Notes: a model not told the origin generated them from the sequence alone. 53,981 nt of DNA from an uncultured Oscillospiraceae bacterium (GCA_949948775.1 CATLHC010000009.1:1-53981), one strand, 5' to 3'. Shown: positions 25,246 through 33,914, counted from the first letter of the stretch. Made by a program: numbers and translations.

Positions 25246-25289
25246 AAAACGGCAGCCGCCACAGAATAATCTGTGGCGGCTGCCGTTTT
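25246..25289 (-). terminator. Terminator of the ROK repressor gene
   Basis: AAAACGGCAGCCGCCACAG (25246-25264) / CTGTGGCGGCTGCCGTTTT (25271-25289), perfect 19-bp stem with a 6-base loop, followed on the minus strand by a run of T. It insulates the fba promoter. Confidence 0.9.
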
Positions 25290-25313
25290 GATACAGCACT
25301 GCGGAATAAATTC

Positions 25314-26546
25314 TTATAAAGTGTCTTCCAGAAAAAATTCTTTTACCGCGATGGAGGCCGCTCCCCTCGCGCCGCGGTACGTATCATAAGGCAAAAAAGT
25401 AAACTCTGTCGTCTCCCTGCCGGTGCTCAGAGTGTGCTTTTTTACCTCGTCCAACAATTGAGCGCAATTTTGCTTCACATTGAAAATGCGTCCATCAACC
25501 AGCACGGTCTTGGGGCTGACCAGGCTGACCACATTGGCTAAGGCCGCGCCCAGGTATCTGATACAACTGTGCAGGATACGTTCCACGGTCTCATCCCCGC
25601 GCCGCTGCGCCTCAAGCACATGTTCAATGGTCAATTTCTCCGGATCGCCGCAGATTTCGGTCAAAACAGTCGGCCTGTCGCCATAATACAGGCTCGCCCT
25701 GCACTGGCTCACCACCGCCTTCTCGCTGGCCAACGCCTCCAGACAGCCGTAATTCCCGCAGGTTGTGCACAGGGGGCCGTCCTGCTGGATGACCGTATGA
25801 CCAATTTCGCCCGCCGCGGCAAACTCGCCGTAGATCACATTTCCATTTATCATAAGATGGCACGCAACGCCATAGGAAACGTAAAAATAGGCCACAGGGT
25901 CCCCCAAAAGCGCACGGTCAAACAAATCCGCCTCGATGATTCTGGCTCTCACATTGTTGTCCACCTTGACCTGAATTCCGATTTTTTCGGACAAGTCCCG
26001 GGCCAAAAAATGGCCGCCCCAGCCGTTGCGAAACGTGCTGTTGATCTTTCCGGCCGTACCGTCAATGAGACCTGGCATCACCACCCCCACCCCCAGGACT
26101 TTGTCCTGGGGCAGTTTTGCCGTACGGATAAAGTCCGGTATGCTCTCCACAAGCATCTCCATCGTGGAGTCATAGCTTCCCATATCGGTATACGCGCTGG
26201 TACTGGCAGCCACCATCCTGCCCATCAGATCCGTTAAAGCGCAACTGATCCCATAGGGTCCCAAATCCACGCCGCAGAAATAGTGCGCCTCCGGCACAAA
26301 CTCCAGCTTGACCGGGCGCCTTCCGGGGGTCCGGCCCGTATCCCGGCCCTCCTCCGGAACAGACAGCTCCCTCAGCAGACCCTGGGCGATCATTGGGTTC
26401 ACGCTGGTGGTGATGGTGGGAGAGGTGAGAGAGAGGCGCTGGGCAATCTCGGTGCGGGAAATTGGGCTGTAACGGTAAACCGCTTTTTTAATCAGACTGA
26501 CATTTTTCTGCTTGATCAGTGGCAAATTCCCGCCTCTTTCCATCAT
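25314..26546 (-). CDS. ROK-family transcriptional repressor (NagC/XylR type)
   Basis: 410-residue regulator: winged-helix DNA-binding domain (residues 10-75, ISRTEIAQRLSLTSPTITT) joined to a ROK sugar-binding domain (CGVDLGPYG, VGVVMPGLID, EIGHT). The zinc site CTTCGNYGCLEALAS is intact. As the protein carries a DNA-binding domain, repressor is preferred to sugar kinase. ATG 26546 follows AAAGGGGGA. It is divergent from a transporter and amino-sugar operon, and inverted repeats of NagC-operator type occur in the shared intergenic region, so it probably controls that operon and itself in response to an amino-sugar derivative. Confidence 0.9.
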   Translation of the reverse strand: MMERGGNLPLIKQKNVSLIKKAVYRYSPISRTEIAQRLSLTSPTITTSVNPMIAQGLLRELSVPEEGRDTGRTPGRRPVKLEFVPEAHYFCGVDLGPYGISCALTDLMGRMVAASTSAYTDMGSYDSTMEMLVESIPDFIRTAKLPQDKVLGVGVVMPGLIDGTAGKINSTFRNGWGGHFLARDLSEKIGIQVKVDNNVRARIIEADLFDRALLGDPVAYFYVSYGVACHLMINGNVIYGEFAAAGEIGHTVIQQDGPLCTTCGNYGCLEALASEKAVVSQCRASLYYGDRPTVLTEICGDPEKLTIEHVLEAQRRGDETVERILHSCIRYLGAALANVVSLVSPKTVLVDGRIFNVKQNCAQLLDEVKKHTLSTGRETTEFTFLPYDTYRGARGAASIAVKEFFLEDTL

Positions 26547-26648
26547 GAGGACAATTCCCCCTTTCAAGAAAAGCTAAAATCACAGACCGGAACCGCTGCC
26601 CGGACCATTCGCCGCGCCATTCCATCCAGGATGCGCTTTTCATTTCTT

Positions 26649-26677
26649 AGTATATGAACCTATCTCACAAAAATCAA
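26649..26677 (-). promoter_or_regulatory. Promoter of the ROK repressor gene
   Basis: On the minus strand TTGATT (26677-26672), 17-base spacer, TATACT (26654-26649). Confidence 0.7.
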
Positions 26678-26701
26678 CCCTATTCTTTAAAATAAACATT
26701 G

Positions 26702-26716
26702 ATTAGTGCCCATAAT
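26702..26716. promoter_or_regulatory. Candidate ROK operator 2
   Basis: ATTA-GTGCCCA-TAAT (26702-26716), about 25 bases upstream of the ROK -35 box. It shares the half-sites ATTA/TAAT and the core TGCCCA with operator 1, in a 15-base frame. Confidence 0.5.
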
Positions 26717-26802
26717 TTAGGAAAAGACAGGAAATCATTTTCTATATATCCTTATATTATATTTTTATTTTAATAAATAAAGGTCGCTGTCCGCACATTA
26801 AA

Positions 26803-26824
26803 CAATTATTATGCCCAATAATTG
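26803..26824. promoter_or_regulatory. Candidate ROK operator 1
   Basis: CAATTATT-ATGCCC-AATAATTG, perfect 8-bp inverted repeat with a 6-base centre, about 30 bases upstream of the transporter promoter. The ATTATT...AATAAT arrangement resembles NagC-type sites. The 430-bp divergent region 26547-26979 otherwise holds only the two promoters and AT-rich sequence. Confidence 0.6.
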
Positions 26825-26852
26825 TGAGTTAAGTAGAAAATTTTTAATCTAA

Positions 26853-26881
26853 TTGACAACTCCTCTTTGGTATGTTATTTT
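26853..26881 (+). promoter_or_regulatory. Promoter of the transporter/amino-sugar operon
   Basis: TTGACA (26853-26858), 17-base spacer, TATTTT (26876-26881), about 100 bases before the lipoprotein start. Confidence 0.7.
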
Positions 26882-26979
26882 TTAAATTAAAGAAATATCT
26901 GTCTGCCCTTGGATATTTCTCAACAGCAGTATTCCCCGTCTCCTCAGGCCCAGTTATGATTCAGAAAGGAATGGAAAAA

Positions 26980-28065
26980 GTGAAAATGAAACGGTATCTC
27001 GCACTCCTGACCTGCCTCGTTCTGACCTTTGGCCTTCTGACCGGCTGCAGCAGCAGCACCCCAGGCAATTCCGACTCCGGAACTCAAGCTTCCAGCCCCG
27101 CCGCGCCCAGCGCCGAGGCCACCCCCGAGCCGGAAAAAACGCCCGACCCCGTGACGCTGAACTTGGCCTATATGCCCAACTACGGCGCCCTGTGGGCCGT
27201 CATGTCCACTGAGAAAAACGGCTACTTCGCGGAAGAGGGCATCACCGTCAATCTGGTGCCGTTCGACGCCGGTCCTGCCGAAATCGCGGCCATGGAGGGC
27301 GGCTCCATCGACATCTCCTTTATCGGGCACGGCGCCCATAAGCTCTGCTCCTCCGGTCAGGCGAACATCCTGCTGATTCAGCAGCTTGGCAACGCCGACT
27401 GCGTGATCGGCCTGAAATCCCACGGGGTGGAGTCCATCGCCGACCTGAAGGGCAAGACCGTTGGCTATGCTCCCGCCACCTCCTCCGAGATCATCCTGAA
27501 GCTGGCCCTTGAGGCCAACGGTCTGTCCATGGACGACATCCAGGCTTACGCCATGGAGGCCAGCAACATGGTGGCTGCCGCTTCCTCCGGCAGCGTGGAC
27601 GCCATTGCCACCTGGTCCCCCGCCTCCCTGCAGATTCTGGAGCAGCTGGGCGATGACGGCGTGAAGCTGTGTCAAAACGTGGACTACTCCGAGAACTCCG
27701 TCTCCCCCGGCTCCTGGGTGGTCAACCCCAGTTATGTGGAAGGGCATCACGATGTCCTGGTCCGCTTCCTGCGCGCCATGTACAAGGGCCTGGATTACGG
27801 CTCCAAGAGCGAGAATTACGAGCAGGTGGCCGAGTGGTGCGCCGAGCTGATCGGCGCCGATAAGGACGCTCTTTACCAGCAGCGGGGCGACGGCTACTGG
27901 TACAACTCCTCCGAGGTCGCCGATATGCTCTCCAACAACGAACTCATCGACATCTACACGGTTCAGCAGAACATGTTCGTCAACTCCGGCGATGTCGACG
28001 CAAGCACCATGCTGAAGGTTGAAGACTTTGTTCTGACCGACCTCATGAAAGAGGCGCTGGAATAA
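26980..28065 (+). CDS. ABC transporter substrate-binding lipoprotein, NMT1/SsuA/TauA type
   Basis: Secreted lipoprotein of 361 residues from GTG 26980 (GGA nine bases before it; ATG 26971 and 26986 are alternatives). Signal peptide KRYLALLTCLVLTFGLLTGC with lipobox LTGC, then a Ser/Ala/Pro-rich linker and an NMT1-type periplasmic fold (LNLAYMPNYGALWAVMSTE, FIGHGAHKLCSSG, LKGKTVGYAP). Proteins of this class bind aliphatic sulfonates, taurine, nitrate or pyrimidine precursors. Here the downstream genes are amino-sugar enzymes, so the ligand is an open question. The product is expected on the outer face of the membrane. Confidence 0.87.
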   Translation: MKMKRYLALLTCLVLTFGLLTGCSSSTPGNSDSGTQASSPAAPSAEATPEPEKTPDPVTLNLAYMPNYGALWAVMSTEKNGYFAEEGITVNLVPFDAGPAEIAAMEGGSIDISFIGHGAHKLCSSGQANILLIQQLGNADCVIGLKSHGVESIADLKGKTVGYAPATSSEIILKLALEANGLSMDDIQAYAMEASNMVAAASSGSVDAIATWSPASLQILEQLGDDGVKLCQNVDYSENSVSPGSWVVNPSYVEGHHDVLVRFLRAMYKGLDYGSKSENYEQVAEWCAELIGADKDALYQQRGDGYWYNSSEVADMLSNNELIDIYTVQQNMFVNSGDVDASTMLKVEDFVLTDLMKEALE

Positions 28066-28123
28066 CCGCTCGGGAGACCCTTGCCCGGACGTCAAGCTCT
28101 ATGGAAGCCAAGTAATATTTTAC

Positions 28124-28158
28124 GGGATTCCCGCCTCCCGTCAGGAGGCGGGAATCCC
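28124..28158 (+). other. Stem-loop between binding protein and permease genes
   Basis: GGGATTCCCGCCTCC (28124-28138) / GGAGGCGGGAATCCC (28144-28158), perfect 15-bp stem without a T tract. This position is typical of hairpins that protect the binding-protein mRNA or reduce read-through so that more binding protein than permease is made. The rest of the 248-base gap shows no gene. Confidence 0.7.
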
Positions 28159-28313
28159 AAATTACAAACCTAAAATCGCTTTGTCCCGCCTGCGTTCTGA
28201 GCTGAGGTATTCTATTTCCTCAGTTCTATTTTATCAAGAAAGGCGGTCGTTCCTCCGCCCGCGCCGGTGTGTTCAGGCGCGGCGGCAGCGAGACGGCCGG
28301 CAAGGTGGTCTCT

Positions 28314-29102
28314 ATGCCGAAAAAGAAAGATAACGATATCATATCGAAGATTCCAAAATGGGTCTGGCTTCTCCTGTCCCTGCTGGCGGCGGTTCTCCTG
28401 TGGACCGCGCTGTCCCGCAATCCGGCTACCGCCAACAGCTTCTATCCGCTCCCGGAGGTCTTCGCCTCCGCCAAGACGATGATTGACCGGGGCTTTTTGT
28501 TCCAGGACATCGCCAGCAGCCTCATCTCCGCAGGCATTGGATTTGCGCTGGGCTTCCTGTTCGGCGTGCCCATCGCTTTTCTGATGGCCTGGTACCGCCC
28601 CGTGCGGTATATTCTGGAGCCATGGATTCAGTTTGTCCGCAACATCCCCCCGCTGGCCTACGTGCCCCTGGTCGTAATCTCCGCCGGCATCGGGCGCAAG
28701 CCGCAGATCATCGTCATCTGCCTTGCGACCTTCCTGACCATCTGCGTCACCGTGTTCCAAGGCGTGATCAATGTGGATGAGACGCTGATCAAGGCGGCTC
28801 GGGTGCTGGGCGCCAACGATACGGTTTTGTTCATCAAGGTCATCTTCCCCGCCACCACCCCCTTCATCATCACCGCGATCCGCCTGGGTATCTCCGCCGC
28901 ACTGACCACTCTGATCGCCGCTGAATCCACCGGCGCCATCGCCGGTCTGGGCATGCGCATCAAAACGCTGTCCACCCTGTTCGACACGGCGCCCATGCTG
29001 CTGTACATCATCATTGTCGGCGTCATCGGCATGCTGGCGGAAAAGATCCTGAAGTTCTTTGAAAGGAGGCTGACCTCATGGCAGGAGAAGCGAGAGATAT
29101 AA
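28314..29102 (+). CDS. ABC transporter permease, TauC/SsuC type
   Basis: 262-residue inner-membrane protein with about six membrane segments (first near residues 16-35). The cytoplasmic EAA-loop that contacts the ATPase reads IKAARVLGANDTVLFIKVIF followed by Pro. The LEPWIQFVRNIPPLAYVPL stretch is characteristic of the taurine/sulfonate/nitrate branch. ATG 28314 has AAGGTGGT upstream; the frame is open farther up but without a better site. It overlaps the ATPase gene by 25 bases. Confidence 0.88.
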   Translation: MPKKKDNDIISKIPKWVWLLLSLLAAVLLWTALSRNPATANSFYPLPEVFASAKTMIDRGFLFQDIASSLISAGIGFALGFLFGVPIAFLMAWYRPVRYILEPWIQFVRNIPPLAYVPLVVISAGIGRKPQIIVICLATFLTICVTVFQGVINVDETLIKAARVLGANDTVLFIKVIFPATTPFIITAIRLGISAALTTLIAAESTGAIAGLGMRIKTLSTLFDTAPMLLYIIIVGVIGMLAEKILKFFERRLTSWQEKREI

Positions 29103-29872
29103 AAGTTCAAATCAAGGGTGTAGAGAAGGTATATGAGGGGCGCAACGGAAAAACGGTGGCCCTCAACGGCGTAAACCTGGACATCCGTGAGAACGAGTTT
29201 ATCTGCGTGGTCGGCCCGTCCGGCTGCGGCAAATCCACACTGCTCAATATCATCGCGGGGCTTTTGGAGCCGTCCGCCGGCGAGGTGCTGGTCGACGGCA
29301 AAAAGGTAGTGGGTACCGGAGTGGACCGGGGCGTGGTTTTCCAGCAGTACGCCCTCTTCCCCTGGCTGACCGTCAAGAAAAACGTCGAATTCGGTTTGAA
29401 GCTGAAAAAAGACATCACCCCTGAGCAGCGGGAAGAGACCGCCATGAAGTATATCCGGATGGTGGGTCTGGAAAAGTTCGTGGATTCCTATCCCAAGGAG
29501 CTCTCCGGCGGCATGAAGCAGCGGGTGGCCATCGCCCGGGCCTATGCCGTGAACCCCTCCCTGCTGCTTATGGACGAACCCTTCGGCGCTCTGGACGCCC
29601 AGACGCGCACCCAGCTGCAGACCGAGCTGCTGCGGACCTGGCAGGAAGAGCAGAAAACCTGTTTCTTCATCACCCACGACGTGGAGGAAGCCATTCTTCT
29701 GGCCTCCAAGGTGATTATCATGTCCGCCCGGCCCGGCCGCATCAGGGAGATTTTGGACATCAATATTCCGTATCCCAGGAACCAGGAGACCAAAATACTG
29801 CCTGAGTTTACGCAGCTGAAGAATTATATCTGGAATATTGTGTATAAAGAGTACCTGGAGGTGCAGCAATGA
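29078..29872 (+). CDS. ABC transporter ATP-binding protein, TauB/SsuB type
   Basis: 264-residue ATPase: Walker A GPSGCGKST near residue 50, Q-loop QQYALFPWLTV (the LFPWL of the nitrate/sulfonate branch), signature LSGGMKQRVAIARA, Walker B LLLMDEPFGALDAQTR, H-loop ITHDVEEA. ATG 29078 follows AAAGGAGG. It overlaps the permease by 25 bases and the NagB-like gene by four bases (ATGA), so transporter and sugar enzymes are translated as one coupled operon. Confidence 0.92.
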   Translation: MAGEARDIKVQIKGVEKVYEGRNGKTVALNGVNLDIRENEFICVVGPSGCGKSTLLNIIAGLLEPSAGEVLVDGKKVVGTGVDRGVVFQQYALFPWLTVKKNVEFGLKLKKDITPEQREETAMKYIRMVGLEKFVDSYPKELSGGMKQRVAIARAYAVNPSLLLMDEPFGALDAQTRTQLQTELLRTWQEEQKTCFFITHDVEEAILLASKVIIMSARPGRIREILDINIPYPRNQETKILPEFTQLKNYIWNIVYKEYLEVQQ

Positions 29873-30681
29873 CGCACGCATATTACGGATATGACCGCAG
29901 GAAATTGCTGAAGGCCCCCAAGATACCGCTGGAGGTCGGGAAAGACAAGGAAACCGTATTCCGCGCAATCGCTGATGAAATGGTGGATGAGATTCAGCGT
30001 AAAGCAGCGCTGGGGGATACCTGTGTGTTTATCTGCCCGGTGGGTCCCGTGGGGCAGTATCCCTTCTTCGTGGAACGGGTAAATCGGGAGAATATCAGCT
30101 TAAAGCACTGCTGGTTCATCAATATGGATGAATATCTGGACGACGAGAAAAACTGGGTCCCGACGGACCATCCGCTGAGCTTCCGCGGTTTTATGGACCG
30201 GGTGGTGTACAGCCAAATCAGGCCGGAGCTGAATGTGCCGGAGGAACGGCGCGTATTCCCGGACCCGCAAAACCCCGCATACATCCCGGAGCTGATCGAA
30301 CGGCTGGGCGGCGTAGACGTCTGCTTCGGCGGCATTGGGATCAACGGGCATCTGGCCTTCAACGAGGCGGACCCCTCCAAGACCCCGGAGGAATTCATCT
30401 CTCTGAAAACCCGCGTGCTTCCGATTTCCCCCGAAACCCGGCCCGCCAACGCGATTGGGGATTTTGGCGGAAATCTGGAGGATATGCCGAAATACTGCAT
30501 TACGATTGGGTTTCATGAGATATACCATGCACGGAAAATTCGCCTGGGGGTCTTCCGGGACTGGCACCGCGCGGTCATTCGCCGGGCGGCTTATGGGGAG
30601 CGCACGGCGGCATTCCCCGTGTCTCTGCTCCAGGGGCGTGACGATGTGTTGATTCGCATGACGGAGATGGTTGCGCAATGA
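29869..30681 (+). CDS. NagB-like (glucosamine-6-phosphate deaminase family) protein with altered active site
   Basis: 270-residue member of the NagB/6-phosphogluconolactonase fold. The INMDEYL motif (general-base Asp72 of E. coli NagB) and GHLAFNE (His143, Glu148) are kept. However, Asp141 of E. coli NagB, in the motif GNDGH, is replaced by Asn here (GINGH). The N-terminal phosphate loop PTGGTP is replaced by PVGPVGQ. It may therefore be a weak or different enzyme, for instance an isomerase or deaminase of another amino-sugar phosphate. It overlaps the transporter ATPase and nagA genes by four bases each. Confidence 0.82.
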   Translation: MTHAYYGYDRRKLLKAPKIPLEVGKDKETVFRAIADEMVDEIQRKAALGDTCVFICPVGPVGQYPFFVERVNRENISLKHCWFINMDEYLDDEKNWVPTDHPLSFRGFMDRVVYSQIRPELNVPEERRVFPDPQNPAYIPELIERLGGVDVCFGGIGINGHLAFNEADPSKTPEEFISLKTRVLPISPETRPANAIGDFGGNLEDMPKYCITIGFHEIYHARKIRLGVFRDWHRAVIRRAAYGERTAAFPVSLLQGRDDVLIRMTEMVAQ

Positions 30682-31841
30682 GTATGCTGATTCAAAACGG
30701 AACTGTTTTAACCAATTCCCGCCGAAGCCGGCTGGACGTCAGAATTGACGGCGGCATCATATCCGAGCTGGCCCCTTCCCTCCCGCCCAAGCGGGGGGAG
30801 ACCGTCATAGATGCCGCGCAGCTGTATGTCGTGCCGGGATTTCTGGATATTCATACCCATGGTGGAGCCAATGTGGACGTGAATCACGCCTCAGAGGACG
30901 ACTTGGAAAAAATCTCGATGTTCTTCGCGTCCCATGGCGTCGCCGGCTGGCAGTGCTCAATCTTGACAGATACCGAGGAGCAAACCCTGTGGTGCATTGA
31001 GCAGGTCAAAAAGTACGTAAATACCGGCCATCCGGGCGCCCGCCTGCTGGGTATCCATCTGGAAGGGCCCTTCCTCAGCCGGGACTACCGCGGCAGCATG
31101 CCGGAACATCTGCTGCGGACGGAGCTCGACGTGGAGCTGGTCCGCAGATACCAGGAAGCGGCGGGCGGCCTCATCCACTATATGACCGTCTCACCGGAAG
31201 TGGCGGGCACAACGGAAGCCGTGCCAAAAATCCGTGCCATGGGTATTCATCTGTCGATCGGGCACAGCGGAGCTGATTATGACACGTCGTGGAGCGCAAT
31301 TCGGGCAGGTGTGGAGGCGGCGACGCACACCATGAACGCTATGCTGCTCCTGCATCAGCACAGGCCCGCCATCACAGGGGCCGTGCTGGAAAGCGACGTC
31401 TACTGCGAGGTCATCTGCGACGGCGTTCATCTGCACCCTGGAACCGTTCGTCTGATTCTGAAAACCAAAGGTCTTGACAAAGTCGTGGCAATTACCGACT
31501 CCATCATGGCGGCGGGACTCCCCGACGGCCAATACAAGCTGGGCGTCAACGACGTCACCGTCACCAATGGAGACGCCAAAATCACCGGCTCCGACATTCG
31601 GGCAGGGTCGACTCTGACCATGGACCGCGCGCTTCAAAACCTGGTGCGGTTTACCGGCCGGGAGCCGGAAACCGTGCTCCCTCTGCTGACGGAAAATCCC
31701 GCAAAGCTTTTGGGACTTGCGTCTCAGGGGAGCGTCGCGGTTGGGATGCGCGGGGATCTCGCCCTATTGACCCATGAACTCACCGTGGACCAGACGATTG
31801 TTTCGGGTCAATGCCAGTACTCCCGTTCCGCCTGGGCTTGA
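30678..31841 (+). CDS. nagA: N-acetylglucosamine-6-phosphate deacetylase
   Basis: 387-residue amidohydrolase removing acetate from N-acetylglucosamine-6-phosphate. Metal and catalytic motifs are complete: HTHGG (residues 59-63), the metal glutamate in HLEGPFLS, GHSGAD, THTMNAM, the substrate histidine in CDGVHLHP, and the catalytic aspartate in ITDSIMAAGLPDG. THTMNAM differs from the common THLFNAM only around the metal His. Length is normal. Start ATG 30678 overlaps the preceding stop (ATGA). Its product would be passed to a deaminase such as the preceding NagB-like protein. Confidence 0.9.
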   Translation: MSMLIQNGTVLTNSRRSRLDVRIDGGIISELAPSLPPKRGETVIDAAQLYVVPGFLDIHTHGGANVDVNHASEDDLEKISMFFASHGVAGWQCSILTDTEEQTLWCIEQVKKYVNTGHPGARLLGIHLEGPFLSRDYRGSMPEHLLRTELDVELVRRYQEAAGGLIHYMTVSPEVAGTTEAVPKIRAMGIHLSIGHSGADYDTSWSAIRAGVEAATHTMNAMLLLHQHRPAITGAVLESDVYCEVICDGVHLHPGTVRLILKTKGLDKVVAITDSIMAAGLPDGQYKLGVNDVTVTNGDAKITGSDIRAGSTLTMDRALQNLVRFTGREPETVLPLLTENPAKLLGLASQGSVAVGMRGDLALLTHELTVDQTIVSGQCQYSRSAWA

Positions 31842-31907
31842 GCCTTCCTGCTCTGCGGGATGCGTTGCGTTCCAGAACACGTGAGATAATCATTGGAGGT
31901 ATGAATA

Positions 31908-32660
31908 ATGTTAAGCAGCTATGCTGAACAATATTTTGAGATTGTGCGCGGACAGCAGGAACGGCTTTTTAAGGAACAAGGCGATATGATCCACAAAATC
32001 GCCGTGGAAATCTGTGACGCCTTCCATGCCGGACACAACATATTTACCTTTGGGCCCGGTCATGCGGGGATGTTCGCCGAGGAGCTGTTCTATCGCGCGG
32101 GCGGGCTGGCGTTTACGAACCCGCTGTTTCATCCCGGGCTTCTGACAAGCGTCCGTCCGATCACAATGTCTTCCGACCTTGAGCTGGTACCCAAGTTTCC
32201 GGCCGTCTTTGTAGACGACAGCCCCATGAAAGAAGGGGATATCCTGCTTCTCCATTCGGTGGCCGGTTCGACCCCTATCGCGATTGAAACAGCTCTTCGC
32301 GCAAAGGAAAAGGGCGTAAAGGTGTTTGCCCTTATCTGCATGGACTATGCGACAAAGCTGAAGCCCGTCATTCCAGGCGAACCCATGCGGTATGATGCAT
32401 GCGACGCCTATATTGACACCTGCGGCGTGTTTGGTGATGCGTGCGTCAAAATGAGCAGTGATGCGAGTGTTCCGGCCGTCGGTCCCACGTCCTCCATCCT
32501 GGCCGCAATGATCGGAAACCTTCTCACTGTTGAGGTGTGCAGCATTTTGCTCTCCGACAGCCAGGAACTCCCCGTATTCAAGAGCGGCCATGTAGACGGC
32601 GGCACCGAATACAATCTCAAGCTTCTGGAGAAATATAAAGATCACATTTTCTATATGTGA
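31908..32660 (+). CDS. SIS-domain phosphosugar-binding protein (UPF0309 type)
   Basis: 250-residue single SIS domain. The phosphosugar-binding loops are visible: FTFGPGHAGMFAEELFYRAGG (the UPF0309 hallmark) and LHSVAGSTPIAIETALRAKE, with Ser/Thr residues that hold the phosphate, and a C-terminal HVDGGTEYN. SIS proteins isomerise or sense phosphosugars; no enzyme activity is settled for this branch. A 66-base gap after nagA with GGAGG before the ATG and a terminator after the stop make it the last gene of the operon. Confidence 0.85.
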   Translation: MLSSYAEQYFEIVRGQQERLFKEQGDMIHKIAVEICDAFHAGHNIFTFGPGHAGMFAEELFYRAGGLAFTNPLFHPGLLTSVRPITMSSDLELVPKFPAVFVDDSPMKEGDILLLHSVAGSTPIAIETALRAKEKGVKVFALICMDYATKLKPVIPGEPMRYDACDAYIDTCGVFGDACVKMSSDASVPAVGPTSSILAAMIGNLLTVEVCSILLSDSQELPVFKSGHVDGGTEYNLKLLEKYKDHIFYM

Positions 32661-32746
32661 GAAATGGCCGGTTCTCTCCACAAGACCATGAAGCTGAGCC
32701 GGAAGCCCCAAAAAATTCGGCCCATTTCCATCTAAAGCACAATCTG

Positions 32747-32785
32747 AAGCGGCGCTGCTCCTCACCGGAACAGCGCCGCTTTCTG
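32747..32785 (+). terminator. Terminator of the amino-sugar operon
   Basis: AAGCGGCGCTG (32747-32757) / CAGCGCCGCTT (32771-32781), 11-bp stem followed by TCTGT; moderate T content. Confidence 0.7.
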
Positions 32786-32855
32786 TATGCCCAAACCGCC
32801 GATACGGTAAGGAATCGTTTCAAATATCCGCTGCGCCTCCGACCTCACGCCCAGC

Positions 32856-33800
32856 CTATAGGTCCCGGAACTGGCTGGGCGCGATTCCATACTCCCGCTT
32901 GAAGGCCCGGAAAAAGGAGGAGTAGTCCGCAAAGCCCACCCGCTCGTTCACCTCGTTCAAGGGCACACCCTGGATGATCAGCGATTTGGCCGCGATGAGC
33001 CGCCGCTGGGTGACACAGCGGTAAAAGCTGACGCCCAGCTTCTGGCGGAAGGTCTGGCTGATCTTGCTCTCGCTGACCCAGAAATGCTTCGCGGTGTCCG
33101 CCAGCGTGATCTGCTCCCCCAAGCGGGCCTCGATGTAAGCAAATACCCGCTCCAGCAGCTCCGGCTTCTCCGCCTGAACCAAGGGCGCCCCCTCCTGCCC
33201 GGACAGAGCACGGGCCAGCAGCGTCAGCAATACCATGGTGTTTCCCGCCACGATAGCCTCCCACCCCGGACCACGGCGAAGGGCTTCCTCCACACCGGCG
33301 TGGATGCGCTCCCCCAGCGGCTCCCAGGGTGTGCCTGTGGTGCGGAGCAAAAAGGGCTGCTCCCAGTCGATGGCGGCGGGGAGCGGAAATGCCTGGGTCA
33401 GACGGGCCACAAATTCCCGGCTGATCCAGATCACGTCCCGGCGGCAGGGTTCCACAAGCTGATTGGCCAGCAGAGGTCGGTGATTGACGCCCGGCGGCGC
33501 AAACACCAGGTCCCCCCGCTGAAGCCGGTAGCGGTCAGGACCCAGCAGGTATTCAATGCCGCAGCTGTTGCGGCAGTACATCAGCTCATAAAAGCTGTGG
33601 CTGTGGAGGGGCACATGGCCGCCCTCTATGCTCTCGTGCCGGTAGGCGTCCACATAGCGGTGGGACATCTCCAGCTCCTGGTACATATCGCTCCAACTGA
33701 AACCTCGGCCCTCCAGCTCCCGGCGCAGACGTTCCCATTTTGGGGTTGGAGCGTCCTGGGCCATACTTGCCGAAAGACGGTTGAAGTCGTCTAATTTCAT
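32856..33800 (-). CDS. AraC-family regulator with N-terminal cupin
   Basis: 314-residue regulator: N-terminal cupin-type sensing domain (HVPLHSHSFYELMYC and GDLVFAPPGVNHRP, residues 62-110) and a C-terminal double helix-turn-helix (ITLADTAKHFWVSESKISQTF and VNERVGFADYSSFFRAFKRE). It is divergent from two OYE-type reductase genes, and the inverted repeat TTGCAATC/GATTGCAA in the shared region is a likely binding site. ATG 33800 follows GGAGGG. The effector is unknown, perhaps the substrate of the reductases. Confidence 0.9.
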   Translation of the reverse strand: MKLDDFNRLSASMAQDAPTPKWERLRRELEGRGFSWSDMYQELEMSHRYVDAYRHESIEGGHVPLHSHSFYELMYCRNSCGIEYLLGPDRYRLQRGDLVFAPPGVNHRPLLANQLVEPCRRDVIWISREFVARLTQAFPLPAAIDWEQPFLLRTTGTPWEPLGERIHAGVEEALRRGPGWEAIVAGNTMVLLTLLARALSGQEGAPLVQAEKPELLERVFAYIEARLGEQITLADTAKHFWVSESKISQTFRQKLGVSFYRCVTQRRLIAAKSLIIQGVPLNEVNERVGFADYSSFFRAFKREYGIAPSQFRDL

Positions 33801-33836
33801 AAACGTATCCCTCCCCGGCCCCTTTCTTTTATCATA

Positions 33837-33864
33837 ATTGTAGCACAGTTTACCGGATTTGCAA
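33837..33864 (-). promoter_or_regulatory. Promoter of the araC-type gene
   Basis: On the minus strand TTGCAA (33864-33859), 16-base spacer, TACAAT (33842-33837). The -35 box is part of the inverted repeat described next, suggesting autoregulation. Confidence 0.65.
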
Positions 33865-33914
33865 TCCTCTTTGCCGAGATTGCAATTTCAATTGCGATTC
33901 AATTCTGTTATCCT
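33859..33914 (+). promoter_or_regulatory. AraC-type binding repeat and extended -10 promoter of the reductase genes
   Basis: TTGCAATC (33859-33866) and GATTGCAA (33878-33885) form an inverted repeat spaced by 11 bases. Rightward, TTTCAA (33886-33891), 17 bases, and TGTTATCCT (33906-33914, extended -10 form) give the promoter. The weak boxes fit an activator-dependent start. Confidence 0.5.
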
